Positions 37,178-48,430 of a DNA stretch of 64,000 nt are shown one piece after another. Origin of the DNA: Paramecium octaurelia (lineage: Eukaryota; Ciliophora; Oligohymenophorea; Peniculida; Parameciidae). Below the pieces are notes generated by a model. That model saw only the letters and a list, made by a program, of their open reading frames with translations, did not search any database and was not told the origin of the DNA. Numbering within the stretch: the first letter of the stretch is position 1; each line of letters starts with the position of its first letter. Made by a program: the position numbers and the translations under genes. The stretch lies in NCBI GenBank assembly GCA_905182995.1, contig CAJJDP010000016.1, forward strand, positions 680,798 to 744,797, written 5' to 3'.

Positions 37178-37449
37178 ATAGTAGATTTATAATAATAAAT
37201 AGCAATTATGTTCATTGTTGTAACTACATTTTTTATAATCATTTATTAACATATTGATTTATTATGCTCTCCAATTACAATACGTAATGGTATGGAAATA
37301 AAGAAATTCATTTTGGTACTCTCTTATTCTGTAGAAATATCTCTGAATTTTAAGTTGTCTCCCATATACTCAGAAAAATATGACTTAATTTACCCAGAAG
37401 ACTTTGAAAATATTGAATAATTTATATTATTTTTCATATTTACAAATTT

Positions 37450-38342
37450 TCAAATTGCACTTTATAATTCAATATCCTCCCATGTTTTTTCCATTTCATT
37501 AGATAATTCATTATCAACTTCTTTGTTTAGGTTTTCATTTTTATCTACCAAAACCTCTTCTTTCAATACTTTTGTGTATTCTTTAACGACATAATATACA
37601 AGCAACATAATACTAAGTCCTGCAAACATTATTATTCCAATTTCAACATACAAAACGCCTTCATTATTAATTGATCTATTAGAATCGAATATATCTAATA
37701 TTGTATACTATTCAAATACCTTTAATTTTATGGAATTGTTTCCCAATAAAAACAGCTAATAAAGTGCTGGGGAATCCAACAACTGATTGAACAATAACAA
37801 ATGATTTAAAGCTCACTGTTCTTAATACTCCCATTCCATAGTTCATGATTAGCTAGGGTGTAACACCAGACATTCTCATTAAAAATTGTGTTTTATAAGG
37901 CATACGTTGAGTTAACTTTTCGATTGCATTAAAAAATTTGAATTCTTTAAGTAATTCTTTGAGGAAAAATGATAATTCCTTGCCTATGAAAAAGCTTGCA
38001 TATTCTCCTATCATTTTTGCTGCTGTAACGATCAAAATGGGAGTGATATAATCAGTACAGGTATACGCAATCGCAAATTCAAATAGAGCAAATGGCATCA
38101 TCAATAATATCATACCAACTCCCAACATCGTTAGATTTAATCCACCTAGTAAACTTATTTATTTGCACTACATCAATTATAATACTTACTTAATCAAACA
38201 ATGACAAAAACAGTAATTATACTCCAGATATATAATAGATGCAACAAATCATGAATCCTACTAAGATTAATGGGAATGCTAATAAAAAATAATAGATTTT
38301 CTTTGTATTGACTTGGAAACTTGGATTATTTTATTGTAACAT
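37450..38342 (-). CDS. VTT-domain (TVP38/TMEM64-like) membrane protein
   Basis: Introns of 22 and 25 nt leave 282 codons. The protein has an N-terminal hydrophobic segment (FLLAFPLILVGFMICCIYY) and the VTT core: TAAKMIGEYASFFIGKEL, FLMRMSGVTPQLIMNYGMG and VIVQSVVGFPSTLLAVFIGK. It ends with another membrane helix and an acidic tail. VTT proteins act in ER/Golgi lipid scrambling and traffic (family knowledge). Substrate and location are inferred only. Confidence 0.85.
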
Positions 38343-38554
38343 TTTTATTTATATATAAATAATTGAATATCATAATTAAACAATCTATCATATTCGCTTT
38401 AGAAGAATTTTATTCAAGAGAATAAACACACAAATAGTTCGAGAAATTAGAAGGAGGAAATAAGTGTGCTGACTATCACTGAAATTAAACCAAAAAAAAT
38501 AAAAAAATAAAGGTATATTGTATTGAATTGATTATTGTTAATAAAAACTCATCT

Positions 38555-40657
38555 TCACAATTACATGATTGATGCTCCATCGCCTATTAGGTTTAAATAG
38601 ATTAGATATCTTAAATAGTTTATTTATGGCTATGAAATTTCAAAGCAATTCTTTTTAATCATTTATTCTATTGTTAAATGTTGATTTTTTATTATTTAAC
38701 TTACATAAAATATTGTGTAAGCTCCACAGTCAAATGAGTTTTGTTGCTAACTTACCCTAAAATTCTCATTTAATCCTTAAACCTTTAATCCAAAAAATTA
38801 TAAGAACTATGTAATTTAGTGTACAACCGCTTTTCGATTATCTTTTAAAGAATCAATTAAATATAACTGTTCACTTTCATATAAAGCTGATAAAAAATGA
38901 CTTCTATCTAAGTTAAAGTAAAATACTATTCGAATATTTTGAAAATTATCATTATTGCCATTTAATTTATCGTGCATCATAATACTTTATTTTATATCAT
39001 TCAATTCACTAAAAATAAAAGAATATCATACGTATTTATTTTTTCACCTTTTGTTACCATGCTTCCAAAAATATCTTAAAATTGACTGCAATTGATAAAA
39101 ATTGTTTTAATTTTTGAAATGCCATTATTTTGATTTGTAAGATTTGAGTTATTTACCAAAGTTAACAATTACTTCAGCAAAATATCAATTATACTTGAAT
39201 TTATCCATCCTCCTGGTCGAAGTGAAGCTAGTTAAAAATTATTTATTCCATATTCATAAAAATTCAATAATTGGCAACTTGGATTTTAACTGGGCTTATA
39301 TTATTAAATTTCAATCTCACTTTTTTATCCATGCTTATAATATTCTTATATATTGCCCAATCTCTAAAATATTTTTTCCCTTTTTGTAGAGTCAACAAGT
39401 ATGTGATTAACAAATAAACCTTGTTTCTAATTTGACTCAAAATGACCTTTCATATATATTGGCTAATTTGGTTAAGAAGGATATTCCAAAATATATCCTT
39501 CTCCATGTTTTTACCCATTTTTATGTCCTCCATAATATTATAATACGTTAGGTTTATAGTAGACTCTATTCGTTCCATCAATAAGCCCATTTTTAAACCC
39601 TCCTTTATAAGTCGTATCATTTGAAATTGCTTCCATTACCCCTTCTATTTCATTGTCAAACTCATATGTATGAGGTTCAAAATAATCATTAACAGGACCT
39701 TTATATGATATTAAACCACAATATTTTCTTAAATCTGCATTTAAGTTATTGTTAAAGTATAATGATAGGATTTCAAAATTGGAACTCAACCATAAAGGAC
39801 AAAGATGAGGAGTATGTTATGGAAACCAAACCTTGCCCTTAACTCTAAAAAATAATTTATGATAAATACATATTTCCATTAGGTTATAGAAAAATTGATT
39901 GGGATCCTTCCTTGTGAACAATTTTTACTATTTTCAAAAAATGTATTTGTTCTTTCCTCAATTAACTCTAAAACAATCTCTAAGCTTGTTTTTCCTTCTC
40001 TAATTCCATCATTTATGTTATTTATTTTTCTTTCTCCCTTTTTTTTGCCGCTATTTTATTGTTTTAGGATATAGTTAAACAGGCATGTACTCTTGCAAAA
40101 TCAACTAAAAATTCACAATCAGACTTAGGTAATGTTAATGTTGAACCATCCAACTTTTCATCCTTTAGATCTGACCAAATATCAAGTAGGACTTGAAAGT
40201 TTCTTTCCTATTCAGTTCCTTATTGTAATATTGAATCCAGGGAATATTATTATTCCAAAATATCTAGTCTAGGGTCTGCTAGGAATAATTAGAGAATTTT
40301 CTTATCCTATAAAATACTTATTGAATTCATCAAAGTTGTTATTCTTGTGGCATCTATTTTTTTGTTAACAAATAATAATAGAAATAAAAAAATTGATCTG
40401 ATCATGCGATAAAATTATAGAAATACATTATCTTATTTTGTTTGTTCTCTCTCATTGTGACATTTTCGAAACAACCATGTAAGGTTTTAAATTTAATCAT
40501 CATGTATTGCAGTTATTACTAAGTTTGTTTGCGTTGGAATCAATTGATTACGATCAGACATATAAGTATCTTAATTTTCTTCAAATACCCAATCGATGTA
40601 TTGTTGGAAATTAAAATACTATTGCTCTTTCTTGCTCTGATTGGATTGATTGATCAT
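38555..40657 (-). CDS. MORN-repeat protein fused to an Ulp1-type protease (C48)
   Basis: The start MINQSNQSKKEQQYFNF at 40657 leads to a helical region (AAKKREKEKQITQMMELEKE), then MORN repeats YKGGFKNGLIDG, YYGGHKNGQKHGEG and YMKGHFESNQKQG, then a C48 protease domain with W in RPGGWINSSIIDILL, His in LDRSHFLSALYES, Asp in LYLIDSLKDN and Cys in QQNSFDCGAYTIF. Introns of 23, 25 and 29 nt are clear. The first 80 residues need either two extra introns or a one-base shift near 40530. Catalytic residues are intact, so it is probably an active SUMO/Ubl protease. Confidence 0.8.
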
Positions 40658-40962
40658 TATTGAAATAAATTAATGATAATTTAAATTGTGCTTCGTAACA
40701 TTTTAATATAATTTATTCTACTTTATAACTATTGTTTCAAGAAGTCTTTTTTTGCATTACACAATATGTGTTTTATCACAATTCAATTGTAGAATTGCTT
40801 AATATCAAATTCATATTAAAATTTCTATTCCATTATTTGTTTTATATTAAATTGCTTTATATTTTCTTAGTATTTCTTTAACACCATTCTAAGCGACTGA
40901 TGCTCCAAAAACAATCAAAGTAAAAAAGCCATAATCTCTTTTTCATCTCTTAAATTTAAAAA
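40658..40962. other. AT-rich spacer, nothing recognised
   Basis: This spacer separates the MORN-protease gene start from the tubulin relic. It is highly AT-rich with T and A runs. I see no open frame with coding character and no RNA gene. Confidence 0.5.
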
Positions 40963-41867
40963 ATGAGAGAATAGGATTTGAAAGTATTTAGGGGAATTCA
41001 TATTGCAAATATGTTTTCTATAACCTGAAATTCAACATATGTATATTTGTCCTAGAATAAAATATTAAGTAGAGGAGATAATTTCAATAAATTTTTTAGA
41101 AATAGGAGCATAAAATTTTATTTTTTGAATATGATTAGAAAATGGCCTATAGTTGCACTGGTCGTTAAAGGTTAATATTGTTTCATAACGTATTTGAAAG
41201 GACAGTATTTGGGCTAAGATCATCGTTTTTAGAAACTTTTCGGTTGACTTGATTTACAACTTATACATTACAATAAAAAGATTGGTTGCATTGATGGTCT
41301 CGTATTTGGCATCAACTTTAAAGTTTGATTAGACTATAATATCAAGAGCTCTAAAAAAATTGGTTTCATATGATAAATTTCATTTTATTAGTTGTTTTAT
41401 TCACTTATCATTTCAGTCAAAATGGTGGACAGGAGTAATTATCAATTTTTCAAATTACAATTTTTGCTTTTGAGCATGAAATTTATAAAAAAATTTGATC
41501 CTAGCCATAGAAAATCTATAGATTAAGTCCATTTGTGAGAGGATGTGTTTTTTAAGATGCCAATAATGCCATATAAATTTTACATCTTAAGCAACAGTAC
41601 TATTCGTTTGATTGGTGTTCTATTCATCATTTCTCTGTATTTCTAAATTAGATCAAATATTTGAGCAAATGTCTATCAAAAGTGTATTTATTCATAAGGA
41701 TGTTAGGTTAATCCACACAAGTTATGACAGATTTAGCTACACTTGAAAGGGACTATGAGGAATTCGAAAACAAGAGAACTAGAAGAAATAGGGGAAACCA
41801 GTCAGATTAAATTGATTTACTATATCAAAATCCTTACATAAATTAAAGAATTTTTTTATTTAAATGA
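40963..41867 (+). pseudogene. Decayed alpha-tubulin-family gene
   Basis: Fragments in different frames follow alpha-tubulin in order. They are an ATGAGAGAA start, GDNFNKFF (for GDDAFNTFF), SCTGRQRLILFHNVF (for NCTGLQGFLVFHSVG), KRLVALMVSYLASTLKFD (for NRLIAQVISSLTASLRFD), SYDKFHFISCFIH (for PYPRIHFMLSSYAP), LDQIFEQMSIKSVFIH (for IDHKFDLMYAKRAFVH) and TDLATLERDYEEFE (for EDLAALEKDYEEVG). Frameshifts, TGAs and a deletion between the second and third blocks destroy it. Its last frame overlaps the start of the intact tubulin gene. It looks like an old tandem copy. Confidence 0.82.
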
Positions 41868-43249
41868 GAGAAATCATTTCATTTCATTTTGGATAATCTG
41901 GAGCCCAACTAGCAAGTCCAATTTGGGAGCTATATTGTTTAGAACATGGTATCAATTTGGATGGATCAGTTTCAAATACTTCTGAAATTTAAGAGAATGA
42001 CACAAATCGAAAAATATTATTTTCTGAAACTCAAAATAGTGGTTATGTACCATTAGCTTATATAGCTGATGATGATGATTAAAGTATTGATCAAATTAAA
42101 GATGGTTAACTTAAAAAATTGTTTTCAACTAAATTTTTATAAGAATTTAAAGGAGATTCAGGAAGTATTTGGGCTTCAAGTTATAAAAATGCTCAAGCTT
42201 CAGAAATTTTTAGAAATCAAATTCAATAATTATTAGATAAATGTGATTCATTATAAGGCATCATGATATATCATTCTGTTAGTGGTGGTTTTGGGGGAAG
42301 CTATGCATCCTATTTATTAAATGAGTTCGAGGATGACTTTTCCAAGGTAATAAAATCAACCGTTTCTTTGCTTTCATCAGATTAGAGTTCAACATCAACA
42401 ATTGTGGAGCCATATAACTCAGTTTTCACTATAAATTAATTAAAGTAATACTCTAATTTTAACATATTTATTGATAACTCAGCACTCTCTCAGGTATGTG
42501 AGCGATAATTGGATATTGATTGGGCTAATTTTGGCATTTTAAATAAAATGATTGCTTAGATGATAGCATCCATTACATCTACATAAAGACTTAATTCTGA
42601 AAATTTCGTAGATCTATAAGACATGTATTAAAATCTTGTTACACTACCAGAATTGCAATTTTTACACACGTCTTATGCTCCTTTTATTCAAAGAGACAAA
42701 TAAAATTCATAAAGTTTTAATTTACTTTAAATCTCTTAAGCCCTGTTTAATGAAGCAGGGTCATTTATTAAATTTACTCCTAGTCCATCGTAATATTTTG
42801 GAGTGAATTTATTTTATCGAGGAGATTGTTCTTACTCAGATCTACAAGGCACTATAAATGAACTTAAGAATTCTAGATGCATTAATTTCGCAGATTGGGT
42901 ACCAATCAATTATCAAGTTGCTTTGAGTTCTAAAAGCACAATTCAATTCCATAATACCGAACTAGGAAGAGTAAATAAAACTGCTAGTTTAGTGGCTAAT
43001 TCAACACGTATATTAAATCCCTTAAAGAATATTTAATCAAGATTTAAGAATTTGTATCAAAAGAAGTGCTTTATTCATTGGTTTTTAAAGAATTCTTAGA
43101 TGGAGGAGTCATAATTTGTAAATGGTTTAGACTTCTTTTCATCCTTAATATCAAATTATGAATAATCAATCTCACAATATATAAATCAAGAAAAATAAAA
43201 TGTAGAAGATGAATCTTCAATCGAGGATGTTGAGGAGATAAATAAATGA
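41864..43249 (+). CDS. Divergent alpha-like tubulin
   Basis: A single intronless frame of 462 codons begins MREIISFHFGQSGAQLASPI, then WELYCLEHGINLDG, the alpha-tubulin start. Later IVEPYNSVFTINQL, ITSTQRLNSENFVDLQ, LHTSYAPFI and CINFADWVPINYQVAL confirm the fold. The nucleotide loop GGGTGSG is changed to SGGFGGSY, and the acidic tail EDVEEINK lacks a terminal Tyr. Paramecium encodes several rare tubulins (eta, theta, iota, kappa); the alpha-like character suggests a kappa-type member, which is inference. It may not polymerise as ordinary alpha-tubulin. Confidence 0.88.
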
Positions 43250-43320
43250 TAATGAACAAAAATTAATCTGTTGTTTTAATTATTATTTAGTCATTATTTT
43301 TAAGTAAATATTGTGAATTC

Positions 43321-44205
43321 TCAAATAAATTGTTATTTTGTATTCCAAGTTTATAAATGGAATTCTTAAGGTAATTTTAGTAAAGGTTTAGAAAAATTAG
43401 TTTTGATTTATATAACAGGATGCGAGTACTTCTAATTGAATTTATTTTAGAAAGTAGATTTCAATTAATTACCATTCGAAGGTGCTACTTACCATTATTG
43501 ATTTTATTTTTCTTCAATCTTTTCATCATCAAAATTTAACTATTTTCCAAAGCTCCAATTTTACTAGTTGATTGCATGTGGAGAAAAACATTGAAACAAT
43601 TTAGTAGATTCATCTTGAGATTGTTCAGTTTCTTTAGCTTCAATTCTATGCTTTAAATTAGGTTAAGGAGTTTTAATCTACGGTAATCTCGAAACTTGTG
43701 ATGTTACTTTTTTTGTTTCTACTGATTTTGGAGGCTATTAGAGTGATAATTATTAAAGTCTTGGGGAATTTAAATTTGATATCTTTTATGGTTGAGTTTG
43801 GGATTCTAAAAGCTAATTAATTATTTTCTGTTTTATTTCATTTTCTTCCAACAATTTTTCGTTTTATTTTGATAAAAACTCTATCCAATCTCTCTAATCA
43901 TAAGGAGACTGAACCCTTGGGGAAATCAATTGTTAAAACCCTTAAGGAACTAGTTTCCTACGAAATGAATAGTTTTATTTTAATCCAATTTTATGTTGAC
44001 CTTCAATTTCCTCTTATGGTAACAATTTTTAATTTTAATATGAGGGTACTTTTTTTAATTTATTTTCTAAAGGTTTTTCTTGAGTTTGCAAACCTTAATC
44101 CACATCTGGTTTTTCAAACAATAGTAGTTTCTATCGATGATTGTTGTTATTTTATTTTTGCCCTTAACAATTTAACAGTTCCTATATCGTACAAAATTAT
44201 TACAT
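43321..44205 (-). CDS. Unrecognised 294-residue Gln/Lys/Ser-rich protein
   Basis: An intronless frame of 295 codons starts MQQFCTIQELLNCQGQKQ, has RDWIEFLSKQNEKLLEE as a short coiled coil, LKHRIEAKETEQSQDES, and CFSPHAINQQNWSFGK near the end. Most of it is low-complexity Gln/Lys/Ser/Pro and likely disordered. Nearly every Gln is TAA or TAG, so the opposite strand shows a misleading hydrophobic standard-code frame. Function is unknown; it is convergent with the tubulin gene 71 bp away. Confidence 0.7.
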
Positions 44206-44385
44206 TTTTGTTATTGCTTTATGCTAATTTAAACTGCCTATGATGTAATTTCATTAATTTTGAAGAAATTTTATTGTTAATATAATTTAATATTAATCAA
44301 ACTAGTAAAAATGAGAAATAAACAGAAAAACTTGAATTAAAATAAATAGCATTTTGAAAAGGTTCATTATATTTAGAACATGTAA

Positions 44386-45736
44386 TCATTTAAGTTTGAA
44401 CTATTTTTTATACATCAAAGTAGTCTCTATTAGTTGAATAACTTTTAGTTTTTGATTTTCCAAATTTTGAAGAATAGTTATAACTTCCCCAAACTCTCCT
44501 TTTAATAAGTCTTCTCTTAACCAATGTATGATCGCTAAGGCGATATAATTCAATAATTCATTCTTGTCATCTAGTTCACACAAAATGTGATCCCATAAAA
44601 TTATTGTGTCATATAGCTTAAATTCTTTTGTAAAAACAGTCATAAACCATTTGGACATAAATAATTTTGGGTCGATTTTAATTTTCTAATATTATACTAA
44701 ATAAATTACAAGCATATGATCATATAGTCGAAAGTCATGTTTTTTTATTATTTCCTAAACAACTCTTATCTTGTTTTAAATGAATCCATTGCAAATGCTA
44801 GCCTCATCTTTTGAAAAAAAATTGTATCTAAATTAGCTCAATAAAATTGTAAAGCAAAAAAATGTGTCTACTTCTGCTTAAGATCTTAATAGAGTGCTGT
44901 CATCATTTACAAAACAATAGTATAATATTGCAACAAGTTCATTCATCCCCTAAATGTATTACCCATTTAATTTTGTATAAATAAATAAAATTCTAGTCAA
45001 AACATCATAATTATATTCTATATCAACTCTCTTTAGTCTCAGGATAGCAACTTAATCCTATATATAAAGTTTTTTTACATCTTCGAATAAAGAGGCTTCT
45101 TAATTTTCTATGTGAAAAAAGCCTTCTCTTTATCGAGTTCTTTTAGTATCGTTTTCAATTGTTTACCACAGATTAAAATCTTCGAAACGATTGTTGTAAG
45201 AGGAATCTTTTGACCTATTTAGAGGATGATCATTTTAAGCTGGCTATTTACTATTTCTTAACGTGGATAAAATGTGCTCATCAACTAATGCTATGTAATT
45301 TTTTTTATTTGTTTCTAATCGATTAATCCATTACTTTTTTGAAGGTGTCAGGTATCTCTTGATATATCTTTATTAAATACCCTAGCAAGATTCTCCAAGT
45401 TACTCCTCTTAATGCTTTGCATTCATCGTTAATTCCATTAATAATCAATTAAGAAAGTTTATTGAGATCGATTAAATCTGCTTGCATTATTTTTAACCAT
45501 TCGCTAAAGATTGAAATAGACCCTTCACTGACGCTTTTCATAGAGGAGTAGATGTATTCAAATTGACAGAGATCCATATAAGGGTCCACTTTTCTTTAAA
45601 CTTATTCTCCTTATCCAATTGTTTATTGATTTGCTTTTTAATTTGACTAAATTAATCAAGACCTTACCATAAATGGAAATATTGTTTCAATAATTTTTTT
45701 TCCGATCTTGTCTTTTTTTTTCTTTTTTTAATCCAT
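44386..45736 (-). CDS. TBC1D13-like Rab GTPase-activating protein
   Basis: Introns of 21 and 25 nt leave 435 codons. The TBC domain is clear: CKALRGVTWRILLGYLTP, KKNYIALVDEHIL, the arginine finger IENDTKRT (IxxDxxR), the glutamine finger YIQGMNELVAILYY, DTFFCFTILLSQ, and WFMTVFTKEFKLYDTIILWD. The interruption between the two fingers and the EVDTFFCF-like segment resemble TBC1D13, which acts on Rab35 in animals (family knowledge). The N-terminus MDQKKKKKDK is basic; an upstream ATG in another frame is an alternative. Confidence 0.9.
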
Positions 45737-46042
45737 GATTTCTAATTAAATTAATTTATATCTTCTGATTTCATTTAACTAAAATAAATAACTAAGGGAT
45801 GAAATACACCCATACTTAAAGCTCTGCTTGAAAAAAAAATATATTATTAATCACTCATAAATCATTTTGCAATTTCTTTTTTAAACTTTTTCAATCCTTG
45901 GTGATGATGATTAATATGAAACATTTAGTTTTTAGAACTACTTGTTTAATCCAAAATTTATGTTAAAAACAATGTAACAAATAAAATATGATATTGTCTT
46001 GCATCTATACTAATTATCAATATTAATTTTATTTTATTTTTA
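45737..46042. other. AT-rich divergent intergenic region
   Basis: The starts of the TBC and pseudokinase genes face away from each other here, so it should contain both promoters. No distinctive motif beyond A/T runs is visible, and no RNA gene. Confidence 0.5.
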
Positions 46043-47204
46043 ATGGGTAACCAACAAGAGAAGGAATAGTCAAGAGAATTCTTAGAAAGGAAACTTGATC
46101 CGAATTATGGAGAGGTTGCTGTCTATTTAGATAAAAATAATAACCTCACATTCACTGAAATTAAACATGTTTTATCATCTGATATAGATGCAAAAGCTTT
46201 GGAATAAAGTATTACCAATAGGTATTATTGAAACTATATTGATAGATAATTACTGAATCATAGATGCTTAATAAAAATAAAAAAACACGAAAAGGGAGAG
46301 ATAGATGACTTGTGTAGTTCATTTATGGTTTTATCAATAACAGTTGAATATTACAGCGAGTCATTATACAATGATTTCAAACAAAGAAAAATACATAGAA
46401 CAACTTATACAGAATAAGAGCTTTTATATATTATTTTTGAGATTTCAAATATTTGTTAATATATGAAGGATTCGAAATATGAAATATAGGACATTCATCC
46501 TCAAAAGGTTTTGCTTAACGAAAATCGAAATATCAAATATTTTGATCAATTTTTGGAAACACAAAAGATCAATAATTATTTTAAGGTTCTCTTTGGTTTA
46601 AGGGATTTGGAATATATTGCCCCTGAATAATTAGTATTATTAAAAGGAGAAATCCGAACGGACAATACAGATTAAGAGCTTGTGAATGTGTTTTGTTTAG
46701 GTCTAATGATTGTTAATTTAATGAGTGGCATTAGATGCGGTGATTTTTATAATTAGGATACGTTAGAATATAAAAGAGATTTTGTAACTTAACAAATAGA
46801 TAAATTTTGCTTGAAACATTAATTTTCCAACTTTTTTAAATAGCTACTGATTTCAATGTTAAAGTTTCACCCTTAAGATCGTCTAAATTACTTGTTAATT
46901 TTAGATTAGCTTCAACCTTATTAGGACAATATTGCACATTTTTTGAATCCTCCTGGAAGATAAAAAGGTTATAATTATTTTATTTTTAGAGTTTTTAGAA
47001 TCACAATTTAATTCCTTTCATACACAGGGATCAGCTATAAAATCTTAAGTTTATTCTGCTACTGCTTGTGATTTTAATGAAATAGATTAATTGATTAAAT
47101 CAGCAAGATAGAGGGCATAAACAACTTTAGATGATGTTGGACTAGATCTAAAACTTAATGCTTTCAAAGGTAGCCAAATTACAATTATTGATCAGACGGA
47201 CTGA
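46043..47204 (+). CDS. Pseudokinase with myristoylation-type N-terminus
   Basis: Introns of 24 and 22 nt leave 372 codons. The kinase C-lobe is recognisable: DIHPQKVLLNENRNIKYFD at the catalytic loop, GLRDLEYIAPEQLVLL for the APE motif, and VFCLGLMIVNLMSG for subdomain IX. The catalytic loop lacks the HRD Asp (IHPQK instead of HRDLK), the DFG is replaced by YFDQF, and no glycine loop or VAIK lysine is seen, so it is probably inactive. The start MGNQQEKEQS offers Gly2 for myristoylation. Its partners are unknown. Confidence 0.82.
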
Positions 47205-48430
47205 ATTTTATTATATCATCAAAAATATAGAGAAAATATTATAATTTTGTTTTTTTTTGCATAGTAAATTTATTTTATTTGACTAACAACAATCTTTTTG
47301 GATGAATTAATGTAACTGGAATTCAGGATGTTAACGTTATAATTTGCTTTTATAATAATTTTAGAATTATGAACTTAATTAGTAGTGTAATACTTAAGCT
47401 ACAAATAACAATTAATTTTAACTTAATATTTTTAACTATTATCAACATTATGATATACCTAGTCGAGATGGGACTAGTCTGGAATTGAAAGGGGATGTTG
47501 TAAAGTGATTGAAGACAAGACCTTGTCTACTCAAATTATTAGACATAAATCAAATGATAATCACTCCCTATTATCAATGTCCAAAATACAATTTTATTCA
47601 ATTGTAAAATCCAAAAATTTTAATAATTACTTCAAGGTGAATACCCTTTTTATAATATTTATAGCGATAGTCGATGCTTTATCATTTCGAAAGAACGAGA
47701 TAGTCATAAATTCAACCAACAATATTTTAAATTAAGAAAGGCATGAACGAGTAACATAAGAACACCCAATTTATGATTATATTTTTAGATGAATAAAATA
47801 TTATAGATTCTTAAAAATTTTTAATTACAAAATTTCATCCCATTTCAAAATATTATCATTCAAATTCATGTCAACATTTGAGTTTCAAATACAAAAAATA
47901 TCATTGTTATTTAAATATTATCTAAAATTATAATTATGTATACTAAGCAGATTTGAAAATTAAGACAATAAATTAAATTGTAAAGTGAGAAATATTGATT
48001 AAAAAATCAAGTTTTAGGCATCTCACAAATTTTCATATTAACGAATGGCTATTACTTTATTAGAATATCAAATTGAATACATTTTAAATGAATCAACTTA
48101 CATAAAACAACATTATCTTCCTTTCATATGATATGAAAAACAATTTGTCGACGAAATTAATTCATACTTTTCACTAAGATTCTTTCTTATATACAATTAA
48201 TTTAATTCACTATACTACTATTTCGTGACTTTTAGTTAGTTTAACATAAGAAGTGTAGATTTAGCGCATTTTGCAAAAAGTTGTTTTGCCTAAACATGTC
48301 AATCTATGTAAGCTAAGATTAATAATTGAATTGTAAATTGCATGAATTAATAATTTTTATTCTGAATAGTTGAAATTCCAATAAGAAAAAAAACTTGATT
48401 AATTGGATAAGTATTATAGTTTTTATTTTA
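47205..48430. other. Long AT-rich stretch, possible relics only
   Basis: One open stretch at about 47505-47790 on the plus strand contains SKNFNNYFKV, which echoes KINNYFKV of the upstream pseudokinase, so a worn copy is conceivable. It lacks an ATG start. The rest is AT-rich with no coding character, no RNA gene and no repeat of note. Confidence 0.4.

Noticed and set aside
39144..39389. 81-codon plus-strand frame within the protease gene
   Set aside because: Opposite-strand shadow of the C48 catalytic region, which carries an ordered His-Asp-Cys triad.
43869..44243. Hydrophobic 124-codon standard-code frame on the plus strand
   Set aside because: It is the shadow of the Gln/Lys-rich minus-strand gene at 43321-44205; the hydrophobic residues are complements of TAA/TAG/AAA codons.
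47505..47735. 76-codon frame with a phrase like the upstream pseudokinase
   Set aside because: It begins with GTG, not ATG, and the shared phrase NNYFKV is short; kept only as a possible relic in the spacer description.
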